A stretch of 42,739 nucleotides of DNA from contig CAIZQU010000070.1 of the NCBI GenBank assembly GCA_903935205.1, positions 1 through 42,739 on the forward strand, given 5' to 3'. This stretch comes from an uncultured cyanobacterium (GTDB taxonomy: Bacteria > Cyanobacteriota > Cyanobacteriia > PCC-6307 > Cyanobiaceae). The translations under genes and the position numbers were made by a program. Below the pieces are notes generated by a model, which saw nothing but the letters and a program-made list of their open reading frames with translations, searched no databases and was not told where the DNA came from. Positions 18,766 through 27,574 of the stretch are shown here, one piece after another. Within the stretch, counting starts at the first letter, position 1. Each line of letters opens with the position of its first letter.

Positions 18766-19398
18766 ATGTCAGCCGAACCCGCCGAGCAGGTCGAGGGACC
18801 ACCCCCACCAGCGCCCGGGGGGGAGGCAACAACGGCCAGCTGGGGCGGCCTGGGTCGCCAGCTCCTTTCGCTGCTGCTCTGGGTGGGTCTGGCGCTGGTG
18901 CTGCGCACCTGGGTGGTCGAACCCCGCTGGATCCCATCCGGATCGATGCTTCCCAGCCTGCAACTGCAGGACCGGATCCTGGTGGAAAAGCTCAGGCCCC
19001 GATTGGGGCTGCCCCTGCGGCCCGGCACGGTGGTGGTGTTCCATCCCCCCGCCAATCTGGTGGCCGCCGGCTACGACCCGAGGGCGGCCCTGATCAAACG
19101 GGTGGTGGCGGGACCGGGCGAGACGGTGGCGGTGCAGGATGGCCACCTGTTGCGGGATGGGGTGACGGTCTCCCCGGACTGGACCCCGGCCACGATGGAC
19201 TACAGTCAGGAAATCAACACAGTCCCCCCGGGGCAGCTCTGGGTGCTGGGCGACAACCGCAACGCCAGTCTCGATTCTCATGTCTGGGGCCCCCTGCCGC
19301 AGGATGAGGTGATCGGCACGGCGATCTGGCGCTATTGGCCGCTGAACCGCTTCGGTCCGATTCGGTTCTCACCCATCACTGATTCGAGATCCACTTGA
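18766..19398 (+). CDS. lepB: Signal peptidase I LepB
   Basis: LepB removes signal peptides from exported proteins. From ATG 18766 the protein is 210 aa, with one N-terminal transmembrane helix (LLSLLLWVGLALVLRTW). The serine nucleophile is Ser60 in PSGSMLPSL and the general-base lysine is Lys111 in ALIKRVVAG. The C-terminal box GDNRNASLDSHVWG is present. All are hallmarks of family S26. A GTG at 18742 would add eight residues. The 3' end overlaps the longest frame of the DUF760 gene, but not its likely start at 19470. Confidence 0.93.
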   Translation: MSAEPAEQVEGPPPPAPGGEATTASWGGLGRQLLSLLLWVGLALVLRTWVVEPRWIPSGSMLPSLQLQDRILVEKLRPRLGLPLRPGTVVVFHPPANLVAAGYDPRAALIKRVVAGPGETVAVQDGHLLRDGVTVSPDWTPATMDYSQEINTVPPGQLWVLGDNRNASLDSHVWGPLPQDEVIGTAIWRYWPLNRFGPIRFSPITDSRST

Positions 19399-19469
19399 TC
19401 GGCTGCGTTAAGGTCGGTGCCAGTCAGTGGCTCACGGCCCTGCTCCCTGGACTGATCCGAGGACCTTCC

Positions 19470-19829
19470 ATGTTCAATCCGGAGTTCCTGACCAGCGACA
19501 ACGAGGCGATCAGCGGAAACTCTCTGATCCAGTATTTGCAAGAGCAGTCACCGGATGTGCTGCAACGGGTGGCTCGCTCCGCCAGCGGTGACATTCAGGA
19601 CATCATTCGCCACAACGTCCAGGGTCTTCTGGGCATGCTTCCCGGCGAACAGTTCGAGGTGAAGATTCAGACCAGCCGTGACAGCCTGGCTGGCCTGCTC
19701 GCTTCTGCGATGATGACGGGTTACTTCTTGAGGCAGATGGAGCAGCGTATGGAACTGGAAGGTGCTCTGCTGGGCGCAGCCAACCGAGATCTGAGCCACC
19801 ACGATGATCCAGGCGAACTCAGGCTCTGA
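19470..19829 (+). CDS. DUF760 family protein
   Basis: I chose ATG 19470 (MFNPEFLTSDN) because the 25 residues before it look unlike the family and run into lepB. The 119-aa protein has the DUF760 pattern: LIQYLQEQSPDVLQRVARSA, the DIIRHNVQGLLGMLP segment, and a helix LAGLLASAMMTGYFLRQMEQRMEL. The family is restricted to cyanobacteria and plastids. Some plastid relatives take part in degrading other proteins, but the bacterial role is unknown. It is soluble and mostly helical. Confidence 0.85.
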   Translation: MFNPEFLTSDNEAISGNSLIQYLQEQSPDVLQRVARSASGDIQDIIRHNVQGLLGMLPGEQFEVKIQTSRDSLAGLLASAMMTGYFLRQMEQRMELEGALLGAANRDLSHHDDPGELRL

Positions 19830-19832
19830 ATA

Positions 19833-20780
19833 ATGGAGTTGCTTCGCAAGGTCTGCCGATGCTGTGGTCAACCAACCTTTGAACGGCAGAAATCAACCGC
19901 CTTGGTGGATCCATTTTTTGCCAGGCACGGGCTTCAGATCATCCACGAACAACACGTCGACGTTCCACTGGTTGACTGGGGCCTGAGGAGAAAGATCGAT
20001 CGGCTTCCGCAAAGCCTGGCTCGCCGCTTGCATCGCCGGCTGGATCGCCTGAGGTCCAAACATCTCCTCACCTCTTCCGCGATCAGAATTACCTACGGCT
20101 GGTGCACAAGCTGTCATTTCCTAGCACCCTGGCATGAAATCGGCGATGACCAGTTAAGCGATTACTACGCTTATTATCTGACCGAGGAATACAAGCGAGC
20201 CAGAACAGCATTCCAACCTGGCTTCGCTCAATTAGGCCAAGTCATGGGTTCCAAGGCTGAAGCGCTCAGCAGACGACAACAGCATCAAGCCTATGTCATG
20301 CCCTACCTGTTGGAATTGCGCCAGGCCAGCCGCGATGGCCTGGTTCAGCTACTCGATTATGGCGGCGGTGAGGGCTTGATCATCCCCGATCTGAGCTGGG
20401 TGCAGGGCAGCGTTCACGATGTTGAGCCCGGGCAAGCAACCAACCAGGAGCAGCCCGAGGGATTTGATTTCGTCCAGTGCTTGCATGTTCTGGAACATGT
20501 GGGCAATCCCCTGCGCACATACGAGCGGATTGTGAGCCAATGCCGCAGAGGTGGACTGATTTACATCGAGGTACCGATCGAGTTTCCAGGCGTTGAAGAG
20601 GTAAAAGCAGGCAGGCTGCCGATCTGCCACGAACACATCAACAAATTCTGCCTGAATTCAGTCGAGGCCTTGCAAAATACTGCTGATGTGGAAGTACTTC
20701 TTACCCAATTCGGCGAAGTTGACTTTCTTCATCTCGATGGCTTGACTCCAGTGATCCGAGGATTGGCCAGAAAGCTCTAG
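19833..20780 (+). CDS. SAM-dependent methyltransferase with Cys-rich N-terminus
   Basis: The 315-aa protein has Cys8, Cys10 and Cys11 (CRCCG) and a WCTSC pair at Cys91 and Cys94, a possible zinc ribbon. A class I methyltransferase domain follows, with the SAM-binding loop LLDYGGGEG at 173-181 and post-motif FDFVQCLHVLEHVGNP. Methyltransferases of this layout often act on sugars or small molecules in surface-glycan or natural-product clusters. The substrate is unknown. It starts three bases after the DUF760 stop but differs in character, and it opens the AT-richer block that runs to 24117. Confidence 0.8.
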   Translation: MELLRKVCRCCGQPTFERQKSTALVDPFFARHGLQIIHEQHVDVPLVDWGLRRKIDRLPQSLARRLHRRLDRLRSKHLLTSSAIRITYGWCTSCHFLAPWHEIGDDQLSDYYAYYLTEEYKRARTAFQPGFAQLGQVMGSKAEALSRRQQHQAYVMPYLLELRQASRDGLVQLLDYGGGEGLIIPDLSWVQGSVHDVEPGQATNQEQPEGFDFVQCLHVLEHVGNPLRTYERIVSQCRRGGLIYIEVPIEFPGVEEVKAGRLPICHEHINKFCLNSVEALQNTADVEVLLTQFGEVDFLHLDGLTPVIRGLARKL

Positions 20781-20829
20781 CAATCTCGGGTTGTCAAGGC
20801 ATCCCGCCAGCAGACGTCCCAGACAAGAC

Positions 20830-21900
20830 TCAGATCAAGCTATTGAGATCAAACGGCAAAGAACTGTTGACGGCATCCTGAACGGAACGAGGTTCGTACT
20901 GAGCGTATGTTGCCAACACATTGATGCCCTGATCGATACATTTCTTGCAGAGATCGCTGGAGAAGCGAGCTTTCTGCATATCGCGGAAAGGGGTATCCAG
21001 GAAATTAGCGATCTGAGGTGCGGATGGCGACTCCACACAGCAGACACCAAAGTTGCCATCAACATCCAAAACGACCTGGCCATCACGCAGGGCACATTTG
21101 GATGTGCGGTAGTCTCCAATTGCGTTTCTGACCACCTTGGGTGAATACTCAATGTAGTCCAAACCCGCAGGCACTCCCTCAAGCCCTTCAAACATACGAT
21201 CAATGGGCATGTAATAAGCGTGATAGACGCTGAAGGCGATGCCTAGACGGTCACACAAATGCTTGAAACTTGCCACTTCATGCTTGTTGTCACGATGAAC
21301 AAGATAACGAACCTGGATATTCTTATAAAAGGGTGCGTCACCGAGGATGGAAGAAATATCAACCAAGTTCTTCAATACAGGTTCTATACGACCGCCTTTG
21401 TGGTTGATGGCATACGTCTTTTGAGTGAAGCCTGAAACCGTGATGGTAAAATTACAGAGATCCAGCGGTTTCAACAAAGACCAATCGTAATAATGATTCA
21501 GGTTGGATGAAATGCCACATGGAATGCCATGACGGTTGGCGATGGCGATAAGCTCATGCAGACGGGAGTGAAGAGTCGGCTCAGTCCAGTTGTACAGACC
21601 AAAGCGGCAATTACCCTGCGTTTCTTCCTTAGCCTTGAGGCATATACGCTCAAAAACATCGGGATCCATTTCCCGCAACTGTTGACCAATACTGTTGGAG
21701 AACTCGGGCATGCCAACCGGACAGGCAGCACAACGCAGATTGCAGCCGCTGACCACGTCTATCCAGAACTCGAAAGCCGGCTTGCTACTGACAGGGGGCG
21801 AATCGATATCTGGATAAATGAGCTTAACAACTTTCCTTTTGAGAGTCTGAGGAACCAATTTCGACACTGGATTGCCCACAAGCTTGCCGCGTATGTCCAA
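20830..21900 (-). CDS. Radical SAM protein with C-terminal Cys cluster (SPASM-like)
   Basis: The 356-aa protein has the radical SAM motif CNLRCAAC (Cys53, Cys57, Cys60), which binds a 4Fe-4S cluster and cleaves SAM to a radical. GLYNWTEPTLH and the GISSNLN strand fit the partial TIM barrel. The C-terminal part has further cysteines (CALRDGQ, FGVCC, LCKKC), which suggests a SPASM-type auxiliary cluster. Such enzymes modify peptides or carbohydrates. No small precursor peptide was found next to it, so a carbohydrate or lipid substrate is at least as likely. It is convergent with the methyltransferase and divergent from the next gene over an AT-rich gap of 252 bp. Confidence 0.85.
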   Translation of the reverse strand: MDIRGKLVGNPVSKLVPQTLKRKVVKLIYPDIDSPPVSSKPAFEFWIDVVSGCNLRCAACPVGMPEFSNSIGQQLREMDPDVFERICLKAKEETQGNCRFGLYNWTEPTLHSRLHELIAIANRHGIPCGISSNLNHYYDWSLLKPLDLCNFTITVSGFTQKTYAINHKGGRIEPVLKNLVDISSILGDAPFYKNIQVRYLVHRDNKHEVASFKHLCDRLGIAFSVYHAYYMPIDRMFEGLEGVPAGLDYIEYSPKVVRNAIGDYRTSKCALRDGQVVLDVDGNFGVCCVESPSAPQIANFLDTPFRDMQKARFSSDLCKKCIDQGINVLATYAQYEPRSVQDAVNSSLPFDLNSLI

Positions 21901-22152
21901 GATCCACTCTACGACATTTTTTCCTCGGAGGCGGCTGCCAGCTCGTCGGCAGAGGCTGACGCAGCTGCTCGGCGAGAGATGCTGATGGGCAGCATGCTAA
22001 CATTAAATTTTATACGGAAGCGTTCTTGAGAAAAATGGGTACATATGCAGGCGGTGTAATGATCGAGGACGTGAGTCTCGAAGCAGAGTGCAGCAGATTG
22101 CAAATTGACAACATAGGCGTTTACAATTTCCACTAAGATTCATTTTCACGCC

Positions 22153-23094
22153 ATGAAGATTTCCAGGATTGGCCATAGTGAGAACAAAGAGAAGTGCTGC
22201 GTCATAAGTCTTGGTGTTGGTAAAAATTCATTCGTCAACAGTTTGAAGCGCCTCGAAGAAAGTCTTCATCGAGTGAGGTTTGAAGGCGACTTTATTTACT
22301 GGAACGAAAGCCTTCCCGAAGGCTGTCCAGAACACTTTGATGCACCGTTTGCTTTTAAGACCTACTGCTTCTACAAGGCCAAAGAACTTGGATACAAGCA
22401 AATATTGTGGATGGACAGCACAACCATAGCCATCCGCTCACTTGTTCCCGTCTTTGATGATATTCGAAAGCACGGTTACGTCTTCTTTAATAATAACTAT
22501 GGTCAAACATTAGGCCAGTGGATCAGCGATGAGGCTTTGCTTCAAAACGGATTGACTCGCGAGGAGGCCATGTCCATACCTGAGTTGCCCTGTTCTGTGA
22601 TGGGACTCAGCATGGAATCAGACCTCGCCAGAAATTTCCTTGATCAATGGCATCTGATCATGGCTGATGGCGTCACGGCCAAAGGCACGAGAGCAAGTAT
22701 TCAAGACTGGAATGAATATCAGGATATCTTTTGGAATAGGAACAACCGGATTTCCATGGATGATCGCGTAAAAGGACATCGATGTGACCAACCAGCCGCG
22801 GGAATAGTTGCCAACAGGCTCGGAATGATTCCTTATTCTGACCATCTCAAGGACATCCATCATCAAGCCAAACCGGTCAAGAGGAACACGATTATCTTGC
22901 ATCACAGAGAGTTCCAGGATGACATAACACCTTTGTCCCAGATTTACTACCGTGTCTTCATTGATACCCCATTTCTAGAAAAACCAAGATCAGTCGTGCG
23001 AAAGGCATGGCGTCAAACCAGAATCAAGAAACTATTAAAGTCGATTCGGAGTGCATACAGAACAATCACCAAGACAAAGCCAAGTCAACACTAA
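22153..23094 (+). CDS. Hypothetical protein, GT-A glycosyltransferase-like
   Basis: I recognise no named family with certainty. The 313-aa protein has an alternating strand/helix start (CCVISLGVGKNSFVNSLKRL). An APFAFKTYCFYKAKELG segment is followed by ILWMDSTTIAI, which sits where GT-A transferases carry their DxD metal site, although the motif here is DST. Later come a conserved-looking WNEYQDIFW and a DDRVKGHRCDQPAAG segment. The tail is basic. This pattern and the GT8 neighbour suggest a sugar-nucleotide-dependent glycosyltransferase. GC content is low: 27 of 60 bases in 22261-22320 are G or C. Confidence 0.6.
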   Translation: MKISRIGHSENKEKCCVISLGVGKNSFVNSLKRLEESLHRVRFEGDFIYWNESLPEGCPEHFDAPFAFKTYCFYKAKELGYKQILWMDSTTIAIRSLVPVFDDIRKHGYVFFNNNYGQTLGQWISDEALLQNGLTREEAMSIPELPCSVMGLSMESDLARNFLDQWHLIMADGVTAKGTRASIQDWNEYQDIFWNRNNRISMDDRVKGHRCDQPAAGIVANRLGMIPYSDHLKDIHHQAKPVKRNTIILHHREFQDDITPLSQIYYRVFIDTPFLEKPRSVVRKAWRQTRIKKLLKSIRSAYRTITKTKPSQH

Positions 23095-23205
23095 GCAAAG
23101 CGAGGCTTGATTGCGCTTGTTTCACGGCAATAAAATAAGGTCATGGCATCCGCCTCGGTTCATGATGTTGACATGCTAGTATCTCACAAACCATAACAAG
23201 GAACC

Positions 23206-24117
23206 GTGCAAGTTGTCTGCGCCACAGATGGTAACTACCTACGCCACTGTGTTGCAATGCTCAATTCTCTATTGCTTCATAACAAGGATTCTGATTTGCA
23301 TGTCTATCTTATCTATGACAATGTAGATTCTGAGCAACTCGGCCTAGCGGCAAGCCATCTTCATCAAGTTCTGCCAGGATTTAGTCTTCTGCAAGCCTCG
23401 TCCAAACCTCTGGAAGGCTTGCCATTTGATGGGCATGCGACCATCGCCACTTACTTTCGATTGCTTTTACCAGAAATATTGCCGGCAGCCGTAGACAAAG
23501 TTTTGTTTATTGATTCCGATGCAATTGTAAGTTCTGATTTATCGCCACTTTGGCACTTACCATTGCAAGGTCGTGCGTTGGCTGCGATCGCGGAACATCG
23601 GGTGTCATGCAGCGATCACGGCTATGCCTTTGGTCATTATTTTAATGCTGGTGTTATGCTGGTAAACTTGGAGAAATGGCGGCAGTCAGATTTGCTGCGG
23701 AAAGGCAAAGTATTCGCCAAAAACAATCCGGATCGATTGCGTCACTGGGACCAGGACGTTCTCAACCATGTTTTTGAGGATGATTGGCTTATGATTCCCG
23801 ATCGATGGAACGCTTGCCCACACCTGTTTGGGCTGACGGGGGAGTATGACTACGACAAATATCTCTTTACCGAAGCCGAACAAGAAGCAATCCATAACCC
23901 AGCCATCATTCATTACGCTGGTCCTGGGAAAATCAAGCCCTGGAATGCCCTCTGTATTCATCCTCTCAAAGATCGATATTTAGAAGCAAAGGCATTAACA
24001 CCTTGGCCAGAATTGCCGCTTGACAACATGCCACCTCCCGCATGGATTGTTCGGTATCAAGAGTGGCTATTCAAAACAAAATGCTTGCTCCGTGAGCGTC
24101 TGAAGCTCGATTCATAA
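23206..24117 (+). CDS. Glycosyltransferase family 8 protein
   Basis: This is a 303-aa retaining GT-A transferase. It shows CATDGNYLRHCVAMLNSLL at the start, the metal-binding DSD at 103-105 in VLFIDSDAIV, the acceptor-site strand HYFNAGVMLVNLEKW, WDQDVLNHV, and the C-terminal HYAGPGKIKPW. All are diagnostic of GT8, which adds galactose or glucose to lipopolysaccharide cores and other glycans. The start is GTG at 23206. The 60 bases at 23281-23340 contain only 21 G or C, far below the window norm, which supports recent transfer. Confidence 0.92.
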   Translation: MQVVCATDGNYLRHCVAMLNSLLLHNKDSDLHVYLIYDNVDSEQLGLAASHLHQVLPGFSLLQASSKPLEGLPFDGHATIATYFRLLLPEILPAAVDKVLFIDSDAIVSSDLSPLWHLPLQGRALAAIAEHRVSCSDHGYAFGHYFNAGVMLVNLEKWRQSDLLRKGKVFAKNNPDRLRHWDQDVLNHVFEDDWLMIPDRWNACPHLFGLTGEYDYDKYLFTEAEQEAIHNPAIIHYAGPGKIKPWNALCIHPLKDRYLEAKALTPWPELPLDNMPPPAWIVRYQEWLFKTKCLLRERLKLDS

Positions 24118-24143
24118 TTGCTTACGTTTCTCCTATGAGCATG

Positions 24144-25322
24144 TTAATGCGGCACCAAACCAAACTTGATCAAGGTTCGATCGATGAATGCCAGAGTCTG
24201 CCATGACTGATCGGAGGGAGCCCAGTCTCGACTCTGAAGCGAATCAGCAAGATGGTCAAGACTGTGGCATGAGAGTGGTGTTTTTGCTGAATAGTGAGCC
24301 GCAATCAAGCAACTGATGGTGTCATTTTTTGCCAAGGATCGTAGCCAATCCAGATAGATCTGCTTGGAGCGCACAAACACCAGACGTTCCAACACGGGTG
24401 CCAGAGAGCACGGCACGGTGTCGGTGCAAGATTGAATCCACTGGTCTGCCTGCTCTTCCCAACCATCCTGCCAACGAAAAGGATAAATGCCGAAATGGTT
24501 GCGCGGGCTTGGGTCATGCGAGGACCTAGCATCGGCGACAAGCTCCGCCAGGCTGGGGATAGTCAATAATTCAGGGCGGAAGAAATTGGCAAACAAGACA
24601 ATACGTTTCCAACCCTTGGTCCTGTTGTCTGGTGTATCAAGCAAAGCCTCAGATCCCCTGTCTCTGGCATGAAACAGTAAAGGCGTGGGATCACATTGAA
24701 AAATGTCGGGTGGTGTGGCGGATAGTGCCACCAGCGCATCGGTGACAAGCAACGCCCCAGTGGCTTGGTCTATGCAGGCGATTTCGTGAAAAGTGCCAAG
24801 TCCGAGATCAATCGGGCCGAGTGGAAGCCAGTTCAGTTGCTGCGGGTGGGGAAGCCCATCACGGAACAGCACCTTCGTACGATCTTGAGGAAAACCGAGC
24901 CAGGTCGGGGGGAGTTGCAGTGGAAAGCTCCATTGCATGTCGCTCACCCAGACCGATGCTTCTGGAAAGGCTCGGGCAAGGGCGGCCACAGGAAGCTTGT
25001 GCTCGAGGCCGGAGGACGTGGCCAACACAATCGTGAGGACCGGCCCATGCTGCTCCTCCAAGGTGCGCAGCTCTGTAAGCAGTTCCGCTGTAGGAGGAAG
25101 GGGTGCATACAGCAGCAGTCCAGCCTCGACTTTCAGCACTGTCATCCGGATTGGCACCGCGACATACCAGATGCCATGCAGCTGCTCGAAGCACCAGACT
25201 CGGCCGGGCACCAACTCACGCATCAGGGTGGGACGGTGCCCGTAGGGATAGAGAGGCAGCAGCGGCCACCAGGGCCAGCGCTGCTGGCGTGCCAACAGGG
25301 GTGGGGTGAGTGATCCACGCAT
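24144..25322 (-). CDS. DUF4336 domain-containing protein
   Basis: The 392-aa protein begins with a tryptophan/proline-rich stretch and then matches the DUF4336 pattern: VPGRVWCFEQLHGIWYVAVPIRMTV, LATSSGLEHKLPVAALARAFP, and LGTFHEIACIDQATGALLVTDALVALS. DUF4336 proteins resemble the metallo-beta-lactamase fold, and the SGLEHK segment sits where that fold places its metal-binding His. Function is unknown. Its start codon lies one base before the ZIP transporter's stop, so the two genes are probably one transcription unit. Confidence 0.8.
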   Translation of the reverse strand: MRGSLTPPLLARQQRWPWWPLLPLYPYGHRPTLMRELVPGRVWCFEQLHGIWYVAVPIRMTVLKVEAGLLLYAPLPPTAELLTELRTLEEQHGPVLTIVLATSSGLEHKLPVAALARAFPEASVWVSDMQWSFPLQLPPTWLGFPQDRTKVLFRDGLPHPQQLNWLPLGPIDLGLGTFHEIACIDQATGALLVTDALVALSATPPDIFQCDPTPLLFHARDRGSEALLDTPDNRTKGWKRIVLFANFFRPELLTIPSLAELVADARSSHDPSPRNHFGIYPFRWQDGWEEQADQWIQSCTDTVPCSLAPVLERLVFVRSKQIYLDWLRSLAKNDTISCLIAAHYSAKTPLSCHSLDHLADSLQSRDWAPSDQSWQTLAFIDRTLIKFGLVPH

Positions 25323-25323
25323 C

Positions 25324-26193
25324 TCAGGCCAGAAGCAGAAGACTGGTGCTCATCACCACCATGCCAGCAATCACGCCAGCGATCATCTGGTGATGGGTGC
25401 CATAGCGCTGGGCCGCAGGCAGCAGTTCATCGAGGCAGATGTAAACCATCACACCACCAACGCTGGCAAAGATCAGGCCCATCACCAGTGGGGACAGGAG
25501 CGAGCGAAGCAGGCTATAGCCCAGCAGGGCCCCCAGCGGTTCAGCAAGGCCCGAAGCGAAGGAGAGCCAGAACGCCTGGGCCCGGTTGCCGGTGGCGTAG
25601 TGCACCGGCGCTGAGATCGCCAGGCCTTCGGGGATGTTGTGGATCGCAATCGCCAGGGCAATGCCCAGGCCCAGCCGGGGGTTGCTGAGGGCGGCCATGA
25701 ACGTGGCCAGTCCTTCGGGGAAATTATGAATCGCGATCGCCAGGGCCGAGAACAGCCCGAGCCGCATCAGCTGGCGGGCCTCCTCCGCTGTGGCGGGGCG
25801 CAGGCCGGCATCACTGGCGGGGGGCATCACCATGCCATGGCTGGGGAGGAGCTGGTCCAGGGCCGCCATCAGACCGATCCCGGCGAAAAAGGCCACCGTG
25901 GTCCAGAGGTAGCCGGCCCGATACCCCAGGGCCAGCGACAGGGCCGCACGGGCCTTGGGAAAGATCTCGACGAAGGAGACCTGAATCATCACGCCGGCCG
26001 AGAAGCTCAAGGAGAGGGCGAGCAGGCGGGGATTGAAGCTGCGGTTGAGCAGACCCAGCAGACTGCCGATGCCGGTGGACAGCCCGGTGAGCAGGGTCAG
26101 CATCAGGGCGAAGGGAACGTGCTGATCCAGGCCCGGCAAGGGGTCCTCCAGGTAAGGGGGGTCGCCCTTCGATGATCGCAGCCGGGGCGACAC
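25324..26193 (-). CDS. ZIP family metal transporter (ZupT-like)
   Basis: ZIP proteins import Zn2+, Fe2+ or Mn2+ across the inner membrane. This 289-aa protein has about eight hydrophobic helices. Helices IV and V carry the metal-site motifs AIAIHNFPEGLATF and AIAIHNIPEGLAI. An acidic GVMIQVSFVEIFPKA helix precedes them. These are the signatures of the ZupT branch. The start (GTG 26193) is uncertain, because about 25 unconserved residues precede the first helix (LTLLTGLSTGIGSLLGLL). The psbA terminator lies just upstream, so transcription probably begins separately. Confidence 0.9.
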   Translation of the reverse strand: MSPRLRSSKGDPPYLEDPLPGLDQHVPFALMLTLLTGLSTGIGSLLGLLNRSFNPRLLALSLSFSAGVMIQVSFVEIFPKARAALSLALGYRAGYLWTTVAFFAGIGLMAALDQLLPSHGMVMPPASDAGLRPATAEEARQLMRLGLFSALAIAIHNFPEGLATFMAALSNPRLGLGIALAIAIHNIPEGLAISAPVHYATGNRAQAFWLSFASGLAEPLGALLGYSLLRSLLSPLVMGLIFASVGGVMVYICLDELLPAAQRYGTHHQMIAGVIAGMVVMSTSLLLLA

Positions 26194-26202
26194 TCCAGCA
26201 GA

Positions 26203-26226
26203 AAGCCCCCGCCGCAGCGGGGGCTT
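26203..26226 (-). terminator. psbA terminator hairpin
   Basis: A perfect 10-bp stem, AAGCCCCCGC (26203-26212) and GCGGGGGCTT (26217-26226), has a 4-nt loop. It lies about 50 bp downstream of the psbA stop on the minus strand, and the transcript continues into a short T-rich stretch. It has the form of an intrinsic terminator. Confidence 0.85.
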
Positions 26227-26276
26227 GGCAGAGCAGACGACCCTGGGGCCCCAGGGCCGGAAGGTGAGCAGAGGGC

Positions 26277-27353
26277 TCAGCCGATCGTGGGGGCGGACAG
26301 GGCCACAGGGGTGGACTGGTCGGCGGCGAGATCGAGGGGGAAGTTGTGAGCATTGCGCTCGTGCATCACTTCCATGCCCAGATTGGCGCGGTTGATCACA
26401 TCAGCCCAGGTGGGGATCACCTTGCCCTGGGCGTCGAGGATCGACTGATTGAAGTTGAAACCATTGAGATTGAACGCCATGGTGCTGACGCCCAGGCTGG
26501 TGAACCAGATGCCAACCACCGGCCAGGCAGCCAGGAAGAAGTGGAGGCTGCGGCTGTTGTTGAAGGAGGCATACTGGAAGATCAGGCGACCGAAGTAACC
26601 GTGGGCGGCCACGATGTTGTAGGTCTCTTCTTCCTGGCCAAACTTGTAACCGTAGTTCTGGCTCTCGGTCTCGGTGGTTTCACGAACCAGCGAGGAGGTC
26701 ACCAGCGAACCGTGCATGGCGGAGAACAGGCTGCCACCGAACACACCGGCCACACCCAGCATGTGGAAGGGGTGCATCAGGATGTTGTGCTCAGCCTGGA
26801 ACACCAGCATGAAATTGAAGGTGCCGCTGATGCCGAGCGGCATGCCATCGGAGAAGGAGCCCTGACCGAAGGGGTAGATCAGGAACACGGCGAAGGCAGC
26901 CGAGAGTGGGGCGCTGTAGGCGACGCAGATCCAGGGGCGCATGCCGAGCCGGTAGGAGAGCTCCCACTGGCGGCCCATGTAGGCGGAGATGCCGATCAGG
27001 AAGTGGAAGACCACCAGCTGGTAGGGACCGCCGTTGTAGAGCCACTCGTCGAGGCTGGCGGCCTCCCAGATCGGGTAGAAATGGAGACCGATGGCGTTGC
27101 TGGAGGGAATGACAGCGCCGGAGATGATGTTGTTGCCGTAGATCAGCGAACCGGCCACGGGCTCGCGGATGCCATCGATATCGACCGGGGGTGCGGCGAT
27201 GAAGGCAACGATGAAGCAGATGGTGGCGGCCAGGAGGCAGGGAATCATCAACACACCGAACCAACCGACATAGATGCGGTTGTTGGTGGAGGTGACCCAC
27301 TGACAAAACGTTCCCCAACTCTGGGAACGGCCGCTGCGAATCGCAGTGGTCAT
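26277..27353 (-). CDS. psbA: Photosystem II reaction centre protein D1
   Basis: D1 binds P680, pheophytin, QB and most ligands of the Mn4CaO5 cluster. The 358-aa protein is essentially full length and begins [20 protein letters not shown]. It shows five transmembrane helices, [25 protein letters not shown] around the P680 histidine, and [16 protein letters not shown] with the Mn ligands and the CtpA cleavage site. Counting with the usual one-residue offset, position 130 is Gln (residue 129 here, GRQWELS), the form called D1:1 that picocyanobacteria use in low light. The promoter is at 27414-27441 and the terminator at 26203-26226, so it is monocistronic. Confidence 0.99.
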   Translation of the reverse strand: MTTAIRSGRSQSWGTFCQWVTSTNNRIYVGWFGVLMIPCLLAATICFIVAFIAAPPVDIDGIREPVAGSLIYGNNIISGAVIPSSNAIGLHFYPIWEAASLDEWLYNGGPYQLVVFHFLIGISAYMGRQWELSYRLGMRPWICVAYSAPLSAAFAVFLIYPFGQGSFSDGMPLGISGTFNFMLVFQAEHNILMHPFHMLGVAGVFGGSLFSAMHGSLVTSSLVRETTETESQNYGYKFGQEEETYNIVAAHGYFGRLIFQYASFNNSRSLHFFLAAWPVVGIWFTSLGVSTMAFNLNGFNFNQSILDAQGKVIPTWADVINRANLGMEVMHERNAHNFPLDLAADQSTPVALSAPTIG

Positions 27354-27413
27354 GAGAGAAGTGCGGGTATGGGACCAGAAAGAAACACCAACCGATCAAG
27401 GCGGTGCCCGAAT

Positions 27414-27441
27414 ACCCTAAGCATGCAAATACTTACCGCAA
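27414..27441 (-). promoter_or_regulatory. psbA promoter
   Basis: On the minus strand, TTGCGG (27436-27441), a 16-bp spacer and TAGGGT (27414-27419) form a plausible sigma70 promoter. The implied leader is about 55 nt, usual for psbA. An AT-rich stretch lies just upstream (27450-27485). Confidence 0.55.
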
Positions 27442-27574
27442 GGAAGCGCAAACAATCTTCCGCTCAATTCACAGAAGTTAATCAAGTGGCGAGCGATGGC
27501 GCCGCGGGGCCCATGCCGGAAATCCGGTGGCGATGCACCAGCGCAAGCACCAACCCAGCCAGCCCCGGAGACGC

